Below, in pieces: positions 7,718 through 17,694 of a stretch of DNA of 64,000 nucleotides. Origin of the DNA: an uncultured Helicobacter sp. Its GTDB lineage: Bacteria > Campylobacterota > Campylobacteria > Campylobacterales > Helicobacteraceae. Every line of letters begins with the position of its first letter. Position 1 is the stretch's first letter. The notes under the pieces are model-generated. The model ran no database searches and was not told the DNA's origin. It saw only the letters and a program-made list of their open reading frames with translations. Both the position numbers and the translations under genes were made by a program. The DNA lies in NCBI GenBank assembly GCA_949287835.1, contig CASEHV010000002.1:30379-94378 (forward strand), written 5' to 3'.

Positions 7718-9961
7718 ATGCAGAGATTATCAAGACGTCCAAGTTGTAGCAAAAAGATTCTATCATCAATAGCTGCTTTGGCTATGCTAGGTTGCTTTAA
7801 TAATATACAGGCAGATACAATAGAGGCAGACACAAATGTAAGTGCAGAAGATACAAGGGATACAGAATCTATTTCATTAGATGATATTGACAATTTAGAT
7901 TCTCTAATGGATTCTACAGATACTGCTTCTGTTGGAATGCAACCCACAAAAATTCAAAAAATCGTAACAACTGCGCGAGGTGGTGTAGAGCAGTTGATAA
8001 AAGATGCACCTGCATCGATTACGGTCATAAGTGCCGAGGAGTTGCAAAATAAGCCACACCGAGACTTAGCAGAGGCACTAAGCTATATCCCAGGCATAGA
8101 CATAGGCACAGAGCTAGGTAAAACAGGTGGGCTAAAAGTCTCTATACGAGGCATGCCTAGCAACTATACCCTAATTCTAATCGATGGCAAAAGGCAGAAT
8201 GTCGCCGCAGATATTAATACCGATAATGCAGGCTGGAGTCAGGCTGACACGAGCTTTTTCCCACCCATATCTGCCATAGATAGAATCGAAGTGATACGCG
8301 GACCTATGAGTACCATCTATGGTAGCGATGCTATCGGCGGGGTGATTAATATCATCACAAAGAAAAAGATTGATAAATTCGGTCTAAGCGTAGGGCTAGA
8401 GACGACACAAAATGAAGATAGACAATATGGCTCAGGCTATACGGCTAATCTCTTTACCTCCATTCCCATTATCAAGGATACATTGGGTGTGCAGCTACGA
8501 GGGCGATACTACTTTAGAGAGCCTAGCGATGTTAGCTTTACTTACATAAATACAAAGGGCATTCCAACGGTAGCGCGACCGGGCTTTATCGGCAGTCCCT
8601 CTATGGCACATATCTATGACTTGGGCGGACGCATTTTGTGGAATCCAAATCCTAGCAACTCCTTCTACCTTGACATTCAGCACGGGCGCCAGTGGTATGA
8701 TAATAGTAAGCAGCAGTTAGGGCGATTCACCAGCACAGCACCTGAGTATATTATCCTGCGTAATAACAATCTATTATCTCACAAGGGTAACTATGGTAAT
8801 GTCTCTGTGGAGAATACCCTGCAGTTTAATCAATCATGGAATGACGGCAGAATGACAAATACAAAACCAAATCGACCTCGAGAGATAGCAGGTAAGGATT
8901 TCATTTTAGAAAACAGGACATTCATCGAGCTGCCATATAGCAATCATCTAACCGTTGGCGGGACATATTGGTTTGCATGGATGCAGGATATGGTAGCGCG
9001 ACCCACGACTTTTAATCAAAATACATTCTCACTATTTGTCGATGATGAGTGGGACATCACAGATACCATAAAGCTAAATGTGGCTATTAGGGAGGATTGG
9101 AATGACAGGTATGGATTCCACACTTCGCCAAAGATATATGGAATCTGGGAGGCGATAGAGGACTGGCTAGTGATAAAAGGCGGCGTTAGCACAGGCTATA
9201 AAGCACCTCTGCCAAATCAGCTAATAAATGGGCAGTATGGCTTTGGCGCGCAGGGGCAGTTAGCCTTTTTGGGGAATCCAAACTTAGTGCCAGAGCAGTC
9301 TGTAAGTGCGGAGCTAACCGCCCTTAGTGATAATGAATATTTCGAGCTAGGCGCTACATATTTCTACACATATTTCTTTGATAAAATCGGACGTGAAACA
9401 TTATCTAGCACCAATAATACCTCAGTGTGTGGTGGGAATTTCACTAGAGGCTGCAGTAGGTTAATCAATGTGGATAGGTCATACTTACAGGGCGTAGAGC
9501 TATATGCAGGTATGAAGCCAATCTATGGCGTAACGCTAGATATTAGCTACACATTCACAGATAGTATGCAGCTATCGGGGAATCTAAAAGGCTCTCCGCT
9601 TACAGATACAGTAAATCATCTCTTCTCATTTAGGCTAGGATATAGTGCTAATAGCTTTGGTGTGTATATACGAGGTGAGGCAGTGGGGAGTCGCTTTAGA
9701 GGACTTAGACCGAACGTAGATGCAAAACAAATCGCTGCGCTAGGAAAGTTTTATAAACCATACTTCCTCATGCACCTAGGTGGCAACTACAACATAAACA
9801 AGCATTTTAGAATCAATGCCGCTATCTATAATCTCTTCGATATGGATTTCGCAGATTATGTGCAGTATGGAGTAAGTGGTAATGAACCCCAAATTGGCAA
9901 TCGCTACAACTACATACAAGAAGGCAGACGATACTATATCGGGGTGAATTATGATTTTTAG
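7718..9961 (+). CDS. TonB-dependent outer-membrane receptor (ferric siderophore/FepA-CfrA type)
   Basis: The 747-residue protein starts at the ATG after TAGGAG. It has a signal peptide (to about residue 30), then an acidic Ser/Thr/Asp-rich stretch. The plug domain follows (IKDAPASITVISAEEL ... RGMPSNYTLILIDGKRQN ... EVIRGPMSTIYGSDAIGGVINIITKK), and a 22-strand barrel ends in YYIGVNYDF with the terminal Phe typical of outer-membrane barrels. The plug sequence is of the FepA/CirA/CfrA ferric-enterobactin group, so catecholate siderophore uptake is the best guess; heme or a metal chelate cannot be excluded. A Fur-box-like site lies upstream. Confidence 0.88.
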   Translation: MQRLSRRPSCSKKILSSIAALAMLGCFNNIQADTIEADTNVSAEDTRDTESISLDDIDNLDSLMDSTDTASVGMQPTKIQKIVTTARGGVEQLIKDAPASITVISAEELQNKPHRDLAEALSYIPGIDIGTELGKTGGLKVSIRGMPSNYTLILIDGKRQNVAADINTDNAGWSQADTSFFPPISAIDRIEVIRGPMSTIYGSDAIGGVINIITKKKIDKFGLSVGLETTQNEDRQYGSGYTANLFTSIPIIKDTLGVQLRGRYYFREPSDVSFTYINTKGIPTVARPGFIGSPSMAHIYDLGGRILWNPNPSNSFYLDIQHGRQWYDNSKQQLGRFTSTAPEYIILRNNNLLSHKGNYGNVSVENTLQFNQSWNDGRMTNTKPNRPREIAGKDFILENRTFIELPYSNHLTVGGTYWFAWMQDMVARPTTFNQNTFSLFVDDEWDITDTIKLNVAIREDWNDRYGFHTSPKIYGIWEAIEDWLVIKGGVSTGYKAPLPNQLINGQYGFGAQGQLAFLGNPNLVPEQSVSAELTALSDNEYFELGATYFYTYFFDKIGRETLSSTNNTSVCGGNFTRGCSRLINVDRSYLQGVELYAGMKPIYGVTLDISYTFTDSMQLSGNLKGSPLTDTVNHLFSFRLGYSANSFGVYIRGEAVGSRFRGLRPNVDAKQIAALGKFYKPYFLMHLGGNYNINKHFRINAAIYNLFDMDFADYVQYGVSGNEPQIGNRYNYIQEGRRYYIGVNYDF

Positions 9962-10005
9962 TTATGTAGTATAATTACATAACAATACATAGTCAAAGGA
10001 TAGTC

Positions 10006-11799
10006 ATGTCAAGCCTTGGTGTTAGCAAAAGCGATGTGTGTAATGGGGATTTTGAGTTGCATTTTGATTTAAGCTCTTTGTTTAATAATCATGGAGAGTT
10101 GGAATCTTTTACTCAAGGGCTAGATTCTAAAATCTCGAATTTTCATGATACTTATAATGGGAAAATTGCAAGTTTAAGCGATAGTGATTTCCATATCGCA
10201 CTCAAGCTTTATGAGGATATATGTGAGGATTTGGGTCGCGTTATGACCTATGTTTTCTTAAAATTTGCGGTAAATAGCAAGGAGTATGGTGCATTATATG
10301 CCGATTATGAGATGACTTGTAATACCCTTTACTCTAAGATTCTGTTCTTTGAGCTGGAGTTCGCAGAGCTAGGTGATGAGAAAATGGAATCTATCATCGC
10401 TAGTAGTTGTAAACATAAGTTTTTCTTAAGAAATATCGCAGAAAATAAAAAGCACAAGCTAAGTGTCAAAGAGGAAAAAGTCATAGTGAATCTCTCGCCT
10501 GTGGGGGTTAGCGCGTTCTCAAGGCTATTTGATGAGAGCTTGGCTAATATGCGTTTCAAAGGCACAAAGGGAGAGGATATAAGTGAGGAGGAGATTTTAG
10601 CCCTTCTGCATGTCAAAAGTAGAAAAATAAGAAAAAAGGCACAGAAAAACTTCACAAAAGGGCTAAACGCAAACTCACATCTGCTAACCTACATACTAAA
10701 CATGGTGCGAAAGGACATAGCCATCATGCAGGATATGCGTAGCTATGAGAAGCCAGAATCTTTTCGCCATATTAGTAATCAAACCACGCAAGAAAGCGTA
10801 GATAGCATGATAGCCTGTGTCAATGCAAACATGTATCTAGTGCATGGCTACTATGATGTGAAGTCTCAGTTGCTAGGCTATAAGCTAAAAGATTATGACA
10901 GATATGCCCCGCTTGGTCTCTCTAAGAAGAATATGAAAATGAGTTTTTCTAAAGCTTTGAGTTTAACTTTAGAATCCTTTAAGGGTTTTAGCGATAGATT
11001 CTATGAAATCGCAAATACGGCAGTAAGGGAGGGCTGGGTAGATTCCCACCCCAAAGAATCCAAAAGAGGCGGGGCATTTAGCCATGGCAGTGTGCCAAAA
11101 TCTCACCCCTATGTGCTACTAAACTACACAGGAAATAGGCGAGATGTCTTTACCATAGCCCATGAGTTTGGTCATGCCATACATCAGGAGCTAAGTAAGA
11201 TTCAAGGCGCTCTCAATCATGACACGCCGCTAACCACCGCCGAGACTGCCTCTGTGTTTGCTGAGATGATTTTGTTTGACTTCCTAAAAAGTAAGCTTTC
11301 CAAAAAAGAGTTGCTGGATATGTATGCGGGTAAGATTGAGGATATTTTCTCTACATTATTTCGGCAGGTCGTGATGACGAATTTTGAAAGAGAGATTCAC
11401 AATATAAAGGGTGAGATGAAAACTAGCGATTTTGATAGAATCTGGCTTAGCGAAAATGAGAAAATGTTTGGCTCCAGCCTTAAACTTAGCAAGAATTACG
11501 CAAGATGGTGGAGCTATATCCCGCATTTTATACATTCCCCGTTTTACTGCTATGCCTACTCTTATGGGCAGCTACTTGTACTTGCATTATTTGGTCTTTA
11601 TAAGAATAGTAATGATAAGGCATCTTTTGTATCCACATATATTGATTTCCTAAGTGCTGGGGGGAGCAAGAGTCCAAGAGAGCTAATTTCTGCCTTTGGC
11701 TTTGATATAAATACTGCAGAGTTTTGGGAAATCGGCATGGGCGAAGTGAAGAGATTACTAAAGGAATTTGAGGTGTTGTTGAATAAGGGTTCTATTTAA
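10006..11799 (+). CDS. pepF: M3-family oligoendopeptidase F-type metallopeptidase
   Basis: This is a 597-residue cytoplasmic zinc peptidase that degrades short peptides. The zinc motif HEFGHAIHQ starts near residue 386 and the third ligand region TAETASVFAEM follows about 30 residues later, as in M3 enzymes. The C-terminal helical half carries the expected FIHSPFYCYAYSYGQLL substrate-lid sequence. There is no signal peptide. It is a stand-alone plus-strand gene between the TonB receptor and convergent murE. Confidence 0.88.
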   Translation: MSSLGVSKSDVCNGDFELHFDLSSLFNNHGELESFTQGLDSKISNFHDTYNGKIASLSDSDFHIALKLYEDICEDLGRVMTYVFLKFAVNSKEYGALYADYEMTCNTLYSKILFFELEFAELGDEKMESIIASSCKHKFFLRNIAENKKHKLSVKEEKVIVNLSPVGVSAFSRLFDESLANMRFKGTKGEDISEEEILALLHVKSRKIRKKAQKNFTKGLNANSHLLTYILNMVRKDIAIMQDMRSYEKPESFRHISNQTTQESVDSMIACVNANMYLVHGYYDVKSQLLGYKLKDYDRYAPLGLSKKNMKMSFSKALSLTLESFKGFSDRFYEIANTAVREGWVDSHPKESKRGGAFSHGSVPKSHPYVLLNYTGNRRDVFTIAHEFGHAIHQELSKIQGALNHDTPLTTAETASVFAEMILFDFLKSKLSKKELLDMYAGKIEDIFSTLFRQVVMTNFEREIHNIKGEMKTSDFDRIWLSENEKMFGSSLKLSKNYARWWSYIPHFIHSPFYCYAYSYGQLLVLALFGLYKNSNDKASFVSTYIDFLSAGGSKSPRELISAFGFDINTAEFWEIGMGEVKRLLKEFEVLLNKGSI

Positions 11800-11924
11800 A
11801 GCCAACTTTTACTAAGCTTTAGGGCAGGGGGAGTACAGGTCTTTATTTCTCTCATGGGTTAAAGACTCTATGTTTTATAAAGATTTCTTATTTTTAAAAT
11901 TATGTAGCAAAAAAGATTCTAATT

Positions 11925-13229
11925 TTAAAGCGATAATAACTCTAAAACACATTCTTTATCGCTGAAGTGAATCTCATAATCTTTAAAAATCTGCACATTT
12001 TCATCACCCTTGCCAAGTATTAATAATACCCAATCATCTGGTAACTCTGAAATTGCTAACTTTATAGCCTCTTTTCTATCTACTATGAGTTGCAATGATT
12101 GATGATTATTTGCACCTTTTGCTATTTCTTGTATAATCTTTTCTGGATTCTCACTTCGTGGATTATCTGAAGTTATATATATTTTATCTGCATATAAACT
12201 TGCACAATGCCCCATTTTTTCGCGTTTTGTAGAATCTCTATCACCACCTGCACCAAACACAACGCTTATATTCTTATCCTTAAAAGATTCAAAAACTTTT
12301 ATCATGCCATCGGTTGTATGTGCAAAATCTACGATGATTAGGGGCTTTTTGCTAACTACTTCCATACGACCAGATACGCCGCCAAAATTAGCACAGAACT
12401 CGCATATCTCTGATAAATCTCTGTTAGAAATAACCTTGATAGTGAGAATTGCCGCCATGAGATTATAGAGATTAAACATTCCAAATAATGAGGAGTTTAT
12501 ATCACTTTCCTCATATTTTTCATCATTTTTTTGATTGCCAAATCTCTCTCTTAGAGCATTAAGTCGTGCAAAGATTCCATCTTTTAGGGAATATGCACTG
12601 ACGAAGAAGTGAGATTTATTCTCAACTCCATATCCAAATACATTTGGGAAAAATCTCAAAGCACTTCCATGTGTATCATCAAAATTAATAATCTTAGGGC
12701 AATTTCCAGATTTTAAAAAATCCATTTTTGTCTGAATGTAGTCATCTAAAGTCTTGTGAAAATCCAAATGGTCGCTTGTTATATTGCTTAACACTTTGGC
12801 ATGAAACTCAAGTCCAAAGATTCTCTCTTGCTTAATGGCATGAGAGCTTACCTCCATAATAAAATAATCACAGCCACACTCCACTGCCATGTCGATATTA
12901 TGATACAACTCTAGCAATGAGGGGGTGGTTAGTCCTTTTTCTTTCATCTTTTTATCATTGATAAACATGCCACGGGTGCCTAGCAGAGCTACGCTATAGC
13001 CCATATCTAAGAGCATTGAGTATATTGCTGCTGAGATTGTTGTCTTGCCATTTGTGCCTGTGATTCCTATGATTTTTATGTTTGTATTGAAATATTGACT
13101 TAAATCCTCTCTGTGTATTGTTTTTATGCTGCTCGTTAGATTGTTTAGGAATTTCTCATTTTGTGGTGTTATGAGAAATATGGAATCTTTGCAAATTTTC
13201 CTTGTATCATCGGTAATGAATTTTTTCAT
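11925..13229 (-). CDS. murE: UDP-MurNAc-L-Ala-D-Glu:meso-diaminopimelate ligase MurE
   Basis: MurE adds the third amino acid of the peptidoglycan stem in the cytoplasm. The 434-residue protein has the ATP-binding GITGTNGKTT, Mur-ligase central motifs (EVSSHAIKQERI; SDHLDFHKT), a C-terminal VVFGAGGDRDSTKR and the DNPR motif (TSDNPRSENP) that marks diaminopimelate-using rather than lysine-using enzymes. It is the last gene of a minus-strand run with the TPR-like gene, tilS and the lolD-like gene. Confidence 0.93.
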   Translation of the reverse strand: MKKFITDDTRKICKDSIFLITPQNEKFLNNLTSSIKTIHREDLSQYFNTNIKIIGITGTNGKTTISAAIYSMLLDMGYSVALLGTRGMFINDKKMKEKGLTTPSLLELYHNIDMAVECGCDYFIMEVSSHAIKQERIFGLEFHAKVLSNITSDHLDFHKTLDDYIQTKMDFLKSGNCPKIINFDDTHGSALRFFPNVFGYGVENKSHFFVSAYSLKDGIFARLNALRERFGNQKNDEKYEESDINSSLFGMFNLYNLMAAILTIKVISNRDLSEICEFCANFGGVSGRMEVVSKKPLIIVDFAHTTDGMIKVFESFKDKNISVVFGAGGDRDSTKREKMGHCASLYADKIYITSDNPRSENPEKIIQEIAKGANNHQSLQLIVDRKEAIKLAISELPDDWVLLILGKGDENVQIFKDYEIHFSDKECVLELLSL

Positions 13230-13231
13230 AT

Positions 13232-13849
13232 TTATTTGCCATCTTTTAGTTTGTCTGCCACCATCTCCATAATAGGAACTATATCGCTATCATAGTGTGG
13301 CAATGAATCTATGTAATTTAAAAACATATCAATATAGCCATTATTAGCAAGCAGACAGAGAAAGTCGTAAAAGTCTTTCTTTTTCCCAAATACTAGCTTT
13401 GTACTTAGTGGCAATCTACTATAAACATCTTTAAATGAATTTGTCTTTAATAGCTCCTTTATGTCGGCATAGTTTATAGCATTGTAACTTTCTATCACAG
13501 CTTCTTTGTTGCTTTGCACCACATGAGATAGATGATGAGTCTTATTATCAAATGCCTCTATGAGACTAAGAATCATATTTTGTATTTTATGTTTATGCGA
13601 CCTAGGCTCGTATGAAAGCAGACTTTGATAAAACTCATAAATTCCCATTGCCTCATTGCCGAAATCCATACCCATATCTGATATGTATAGTCCTATGATA
13701 GAATCAAGGTCATTTGTATCCAGCCAAAAAGCACGTTGAAATAAATCAAAAGAACTTTTAAAGTCGCCTTTTAGTAGGCTTTTAGTAGCCTTTTTTTGTA
13801 GGGACTTCTTACTTGGCGCATTTAGTGCATTCATATTGATAATTTTCAT
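13232..13849 (-). CDS. Conserved hypothetical protein with TPR-like N-terminus
   Basis: The 205-residue soluble protein starts after a strong AAGGAGG and overlaps the tilS stop by 4 bp (ATGA). Residues 18-60 (KKATKSLLKGDFKSSFDLFQRAFWLDTNDLDSIIGLYI) look like one tetratricopeptide-type helical hairpin; the rest is predicted helical with no catalytic motif. Helicobacter genomes commonly carry a gene of this kind next to murE. Function unknown; a protein-protein interaction role is plausible from the repeat. Confidence 0.75.
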   Translation of the reverse strand: MKIINMNALNAPSKKSLQKKATKSLLKGDFKSSFDLFQRAFWLDTNDLDSIIGLYISDMGMDFGNEAMGIYEFYQSLLSYEPRSHKHKIQNMILSLIEAFDNKTHHLSHVVQSNKEAVIESYNAINYADIKELLKTNSFKDVYSRLPLSTKLVFGKKKDFYDFLCLLANNGYIDMFLNYIDSLPHYDSDIVPIMEMVADKLKDGK

Positions 13850-14889
13850 GAATCCTCCTTTTTCAAGGAAAATCCCATTCTATCACAAGTAATGTAAATA
13901 ATTTTTCTTATAGCAGGTGGGATACGTTCTTTTCTATATCTATCCCTATATGATTTTGGAATCTTTATAGTAGATTTTAGATTCTGTGCTACAAATAAAT
14001 AGTCATCATTTTTTGCAATAATGATTCTATCTCCCATTATACATTCCTTAATACTAGAGCTAGAATCTAGCATTTTTATAATCTCGTTTCTTTGTGCTGC
14101 ACTCATGACATAACCTAGACGTTTGGATAATATATCTATTGTGTGTATCTGATGATTTAGATTCATATGTGATGACTTTTTTGTATAAAATAAATTATTA
14201 TCCTCACATATAATTATATTTGGATAGAGATAATCATACTCATATTTTAAATACTCGAAACTTTTTCTCATACCATCGTAGAATCTTTGCGTAAATAAAT
14301 CATTGACATGCTTTCTAAAAAGATTCCGCAAATATTTACTATCATCATTGCTACTATCATAAAAATATTTAATATGATGTTTATTATTATAATCTACTAG
14401 CATATTTTTTTCTATATTAATAAGAGGACGAATGAGATTATATGAAATATTATCTTTATAGATTCTCTCTATTTCTTTAAAACCAAGTAACGTATTAAGA
14501 CCGCAACCACGCGTAAATTGCATAAAAAACCATTCAAGTCTGTCATTAAAATGATGCGCGGTTATAAGATTCTCATAACCATACTGTGATATTAAAGAAT
14601 GAAAAAAATCATAACGAATACGTCTTGCCTCAAGCTCGAAATTCGAATTTATTTTCATAGATTTCATTGTATGACATGTTTTATTATATTTCTGACATAG
14701 CTCTTTTGCATATTCTATCTCATATTTTGAACTCTCTCTTATACCATAATCAACTATCGCAATATCAAACTCTATATCTCGCTCTTTTAGGATAAAAAAC
14801 AAAGCACTAGAATCATTCCCACCTGAGAAAGCAAGTAAATTTTTCTCACTTCTCCTAAGTAACTCTAAAGTGTCATTAGAAATTTGCAT
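13846..14889 (-). CDS. tilS: tRNA(Ile)-lysidine synthetase TilS
   Basis: TilS modifies C34 of the CAU-anticodon tRNA-Ile to lysidine, changing it from Met to Ile decoding. The PP-loop FSGGNDSSALF is near the N-terminus, followed by the N-type ATPase pieces NLITAHHFNDRLEWFFMQFTRGCG. At 347 residues it is the short form found in Campylobacterota. The ATG at 14889 is preferred over the TTG one codon earlier; it lies inside the end of the lolD-like gene, so the genes are coupled. Confidence 0.9.
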   Translation of the reverse strand: MQISNDTLELLRRSEKNLLAFSGGNDSSALFFILKERDIEFDIAIVDYGIRESSKYEIEYAKELCQKYNKTCHTMKSMKINSNFELEARRIRYDFFHSLISQYGYENLITAHHFNDRLEWFFMQFTRGCGLNTLLGFKEIERIYKDNISYNLIRPLINIEKNMLVDYNNKHHIKYFYDSSNDDSKYLRNLFRKHVNDLFTQRFYDGMRKSFEYLKYEYDYLYPNIIICEDNNLFYTKKSSHMNLNHQIHTIDILSKRLGYVMSAAQRNEIIKMLDSSSSIKECIMGDRIIIAKNDDYLFVAQNLKSTIKIPKSYRDRYRKERIPPAIRKIIYITCDRMGFSLKKEDS

Positions 14890-15535
14890 CAAAAAATTCC
14901 AATTTCTTATCTTTTAATAAAATAATATCTGTGCAAAGCTTCGCAATATCCATATCATGTGTCGCTAGGATTAATCCTGCATTATTCTTCTCTACATATT
15001 GCAAAATATACTGCATAACATTTATTGCCGTATCTTTGTCTAAATTCCCTGTCGGCTCATCTGCTATAATGACTTTTGGTCGCTTGGTAAGAACACGTGC
15101 TATGCTTAGTCTTTGTTGCTGTCCGCCGCTTAATTCTCCTATGTGCTGCCCCATTGTGTGATGAATGTTAAAATCTTTTAGCATACTATCATCTACTTTT
15201 GTATTTGCAATCAACTCTGCCACTCTTAGATTCTGTGCGACATTGAATCCACGAAATAAATAATGTGCCTGAAAGATGATTCCAAGTATTTTTTGTCTAA
15301 TCTCTAGTAAATCTTTATTATTCAAAGAATAGATGTCTTTATATTGCATAATATCTATGGTGCCACTATTTGGTTTTAGCAATGTGGCGATATTGTTTAG
15401 AATCGTGCTTTTGCCACTGCCACTAACGCCAAGAATGGCTATACTCTGACGAGGTTTTAGCTCTATATTAACATCATCGTATAATAAAACTTCAAAGCTA
15501 TGTGAAACATTATGTGTATAGACTAAATACTCCAT
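14876..15535 (-). CDS. lolD: LolD-like ABC transporter ATP-binding protein
   Basis: This 219-residue ATPase has Walker A GVSGSGKST, signature LSGGQQQRLSIARVL, Walker B KVIIADEPTGNLD and the H-loop ATHD. The sequence is of the MacB/LolD/FtsE group, which drives membrane-anchored extrusion rather than uptake. The likely partner is the LolC/E-type permease at 22172-23401, together forming the lipoprotein-release transporter of the inner membrane. That pairing is inference because the two genes are 7 kb apart. Confidence 0.8.
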   Translation of the reverse strand: MEYLVYTHNVSHSFEVLLYDDVNIELKPRQSIAILGVSGSGKSTILNNIATLLKPNSGTIDIMQYKDIYSLNNKDLLEIRQKILGIIFQAHYLFRGFNVAQNLRVAELIANTKVDDSMLKDFNIHHTMGQHIGELSGGQQQRLSIARVLTKRPKVIIADEPTGNLDKDTAINVMQYILQYVEKNNAGLILATHDMDIAKLCTDIILLKDKKLEFFDANF

Positions 15536-15551
15536 AGAACCTCTCTGTTGA

Positions 15552-15863
15552 TTATTGTTTTATTGAATCTGTAGTTATTTCTTTTTTTACTTGTTTATTT
15601 TCGTCATGTTCTAGGTTTTTTATCATATCTTTATTATTTTGTGTTTTTATTTGATTGATTTCAAAAAAACTAGACATGTTTGTGCCTTTATATTCATTCA
15701 ATGTATCAAATGCAAAACAATAAAGTAAAATAATAACAGTTGGAAATGCAATGTAAAAATAAGATGTTTTAATCAATAAAAAAACTCTAGCTCTAGCAAA
15801 ATACCTCATGATTCTTAGCATCCTATTAAAGTATTTTCCAATTAAAGCTATTACAAATTTCAT
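15552..15863 (-). CDS. Small single-pass membrane protein, unknown function
   Basis: The 103-residue protein starts after GGAGTGAG. The first 30 residues are Arg/Lys- and aromatic-rich, residues about 32-51 form one transmembrane helix (TSYFYIAFPTVIILLYCFAF), and the C-terminal half is polar and charged (KTQNNKDMIKNLEHDENK). It sits between purM and the lolD-like gene with very short spacers, so it is part of the same transcript. I do not recognise it. Confidence 0.65.
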   Translation of the reverse strand: MKFVIALIGKYFNRMLRIMRYFARARVFLLIKTSYFYIAFPTVIILLYCFAFDTLNEYKGTNMSSFFEINQIKTQNNKDMIKNLEHDENKQVKKEITTDSIKQ

Positions 15864-15866
15864 TTC

Positions 15867-16886
15867 TCACTCCAAAATTACTTGTCTATTTCCAGATTCA
15901 ATATGTCCTATAACATAAGCTTTAGAGCCACATTTTCCTATATCGCTAATAACAGAATCTACAAAGTTTTTATCAGCTACCACAACCATGCCAACCCCCA
16001 TATTAAACACTCTAAATAACTCACTATCCTCTACATAAGGCATAAAAACTTTAAATATATCTAATATTTCAATGCTTCTTTTATCGATTCTGGCGATATT
16101 ATTGTCATTTAGGATTCTAATGAGATTCTCACATAATCCACCGCCTGTGATATGTGCTAATCCCTTGATATGTTTCATAATTGCCAAAAAATGCTCTACA
16201 TAGATTCTAGTTGGCAATAAAAGTTCCTCTATAATTGTCCTCTCATTTAATCTTTCAAATACATTTATAGATTTTTTCTCTATTATGCCACGAAGAAGAG
16301 AGTATCCATTGCTATGAAATCCACTGCTAGATATGGCGATTAAAACATCTCCGTTTGAAATTGTCTCTCTCCTTTTTATATCAGATTCCTCAGCAATACC
16401 AACGCAAAATCCCGCTAAATCAAAAACGCCATTATTATACACACTAGGCATCTCCGCACTCTCACCACCGATAAGGGAGCATTTAGCAATCAAGCAACCA
16501 TTAGCAATACTTTTTATAATTTTTACAGAATCCTCTTTTGTAATCTTATGTGTAGCATAATAATCTAGGAAAAACAGCGGTCTAGCAAAATCACATATAA
16601 GGTCATTAGCACACATTGCGACCAAATCTATTCCAATATTATCTAGCATATTGTATTGAGTGGCAAGAGTAAGTTTAGAGCCTACACCATCTGTTGCTGC
16701 ACATAGTATAGGATTGCTAAAACCGCTGGGCATTCTAAAGCAACCAGAGAATCCGCCAAGACCGCCCAATACATTTTGAGTAAAAGTATTTTTCACAATA
16801 GGTTTTATGCTATCCACAAGGGCATTTCCCTCATCAATATTTACACCAAAATCTTTATATTCAAAAGTCTCTTTTTTCTCATTCAT
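15867..16886 (-). CDS. purM: Phosphoribosylformylglycinamidine cyclo-ligase PurM
   Basis: PurM makes AIR, step five of purine biosynthesis, with ATP. The 339-residue product shows YKDFGVNIDEGNALVD, the FSGCFRMP and CAATDGVGSKL regions, and the signature LIGGESAEMP. The ATG at 16886 is preceded by GTGGTGA; two upstream GTG codons at 16895 and 16898 would overlap the speE stop. It lies in the same operon as speE and flgI. Confidence 0.93.
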   Translation of the reverse strand: MNEKKETFEYKDFGVNIDEGNALVDSIKPIVKNTFTQNVLGGLGGFSGCFRMPSGFSNPILCAATDGVGSKLTLATQYNMLDNIGIDLVAMCANDLICDFARPLFFLDYYATHKITKEDSVKIIKSIANGCLIAKCSLIGGESAEMPSVYNNGVFDLAGFCVGIAEESDIKRRETISNGDVLIAISSSGFHSNGYSLLRGIIEKKSINVFERLNERTIIEELLLPTRIYVEHFLAIMKHIKGLAHITGGGLCENLIRILNDNNIARIDKRSIEILDIFKVFMPYVEDSELFRVFNMGVGMVVVADKNFVDSVISDIGKCGSKAYVIGHIESGNRQVILE

Positions 16887-16897
16887 ATTTATCACCA

Positions 16898-17686
16898 CTA
16901 ATTCTTTATGTAGCTTTTGAAAGTAGAGCTAATAATATTTGGCATACGAAATACAGAAGTATGAATATTTGAATTATAAAATTTCATGTCCTCTAGCATA
17001 TCACTTTTTTGCAGACATAAATCTGCCAGAGGGTGATATTTTTTACTCAAAAAAGCATAAAAATGCTGCGTATATGAATTTATCCAGAAAGGCATTAAAA
17101 TATTTCCATAGCCACTAGCAATCTTAAGCATCTCTAATGTATTATCTTTTTCTAGGAAAAGATTTTCTAGTTTAAATATAGTAATGCAATCATCTTTTCC
17201 CATTTTATACATTGCTTCAAACTCTGATTTGCTAGGTGTATCTAGGTTTATGATAATGTCATAATCTCTATATTTTACATTCAAGAAACTATTTACGACA
17301 TTTATGGAATATCTTTTTAGAATCTCTTTGCAGTTTGGGAAAAACTCCTGCATTATCTCAAGTGAATTAATATCCTTTAGCACAATATCAATCATTACTT
17401 CACTTTTAATATTTCTAAACAAAACCTCTGCAATTTCTATATTTAACGTCCCGCATATTAATACTTTCAAAGGCAAATCACTAATTGGTCTTGTGCAGTA
17501 TGGAATCATTGAAATAGATTCCGATAGAATAAAATTTAGATTCTGCAATAGAACTTCATGATTGTTGATTAATGCAACTTTTTCAAAATACTTAGAGTGA
17601 AAAATCTCTATATCAACTGTTCCGTGATATTCACAAATCTTATCTGATAAGCTGTAGCACTCTATAATTTTATTACTCATCACCAT
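16898..17686 (-). CDS. speE: Spermidine synthase-like protein, H. pylori SpeE type
   Basis: The 262-residue length equals that of H. pylori SpeE, and the layout is parallel: a beta-rich N-terminus, a degenerate nucleotide site LKVLICGTLNIEIAEVLF where most spermidine synthases have GGGDG, and a shared ending (MKFYNSNIHTSVFRMPN). Such SpeE proteins lack several canonical binding residues, so the aminopropyltransferase activity of this divergent group should not be taken for granted. A second polyamine route is suggested by the carboxynorspermidine synthase gene at 59815. Two Met starts (17686 and 17680) are possible. Confidence 0.75.
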   Translation of the reverse strand: MVMSNKIIECYSLSDKICEYHGTVDIEIFHSKYFEKVALINNHEVLLQNLNFILSESISMIPYCTRPISDLPLKVLICGTLNIEIAEVLFRNIKSEVMIDIVLKDINSLEIMQEFFPNCKEILKRYSINVVNSFLNVKYRDYDIIINLDTPSKSEFEAMYKMGKDDCITIFKLENLFLEKDNTLEMLKIASGYGNILMPFWINSYTQHFYAFLSKKYHPLADLCLQKSDMLEDMKFYNSNIHTSVFRMPNIISSTFKSYIKN

Positions 17687-17694
17687 GCACCTAA

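Noticed and set aside
7590..7772. A 60-residue plus-strand reading frame ahead of the TonB receptor
   Set aside because: It covers the Fur-like operator and promoter region, has no ribosome site and runs into the receptor gene in another frame.
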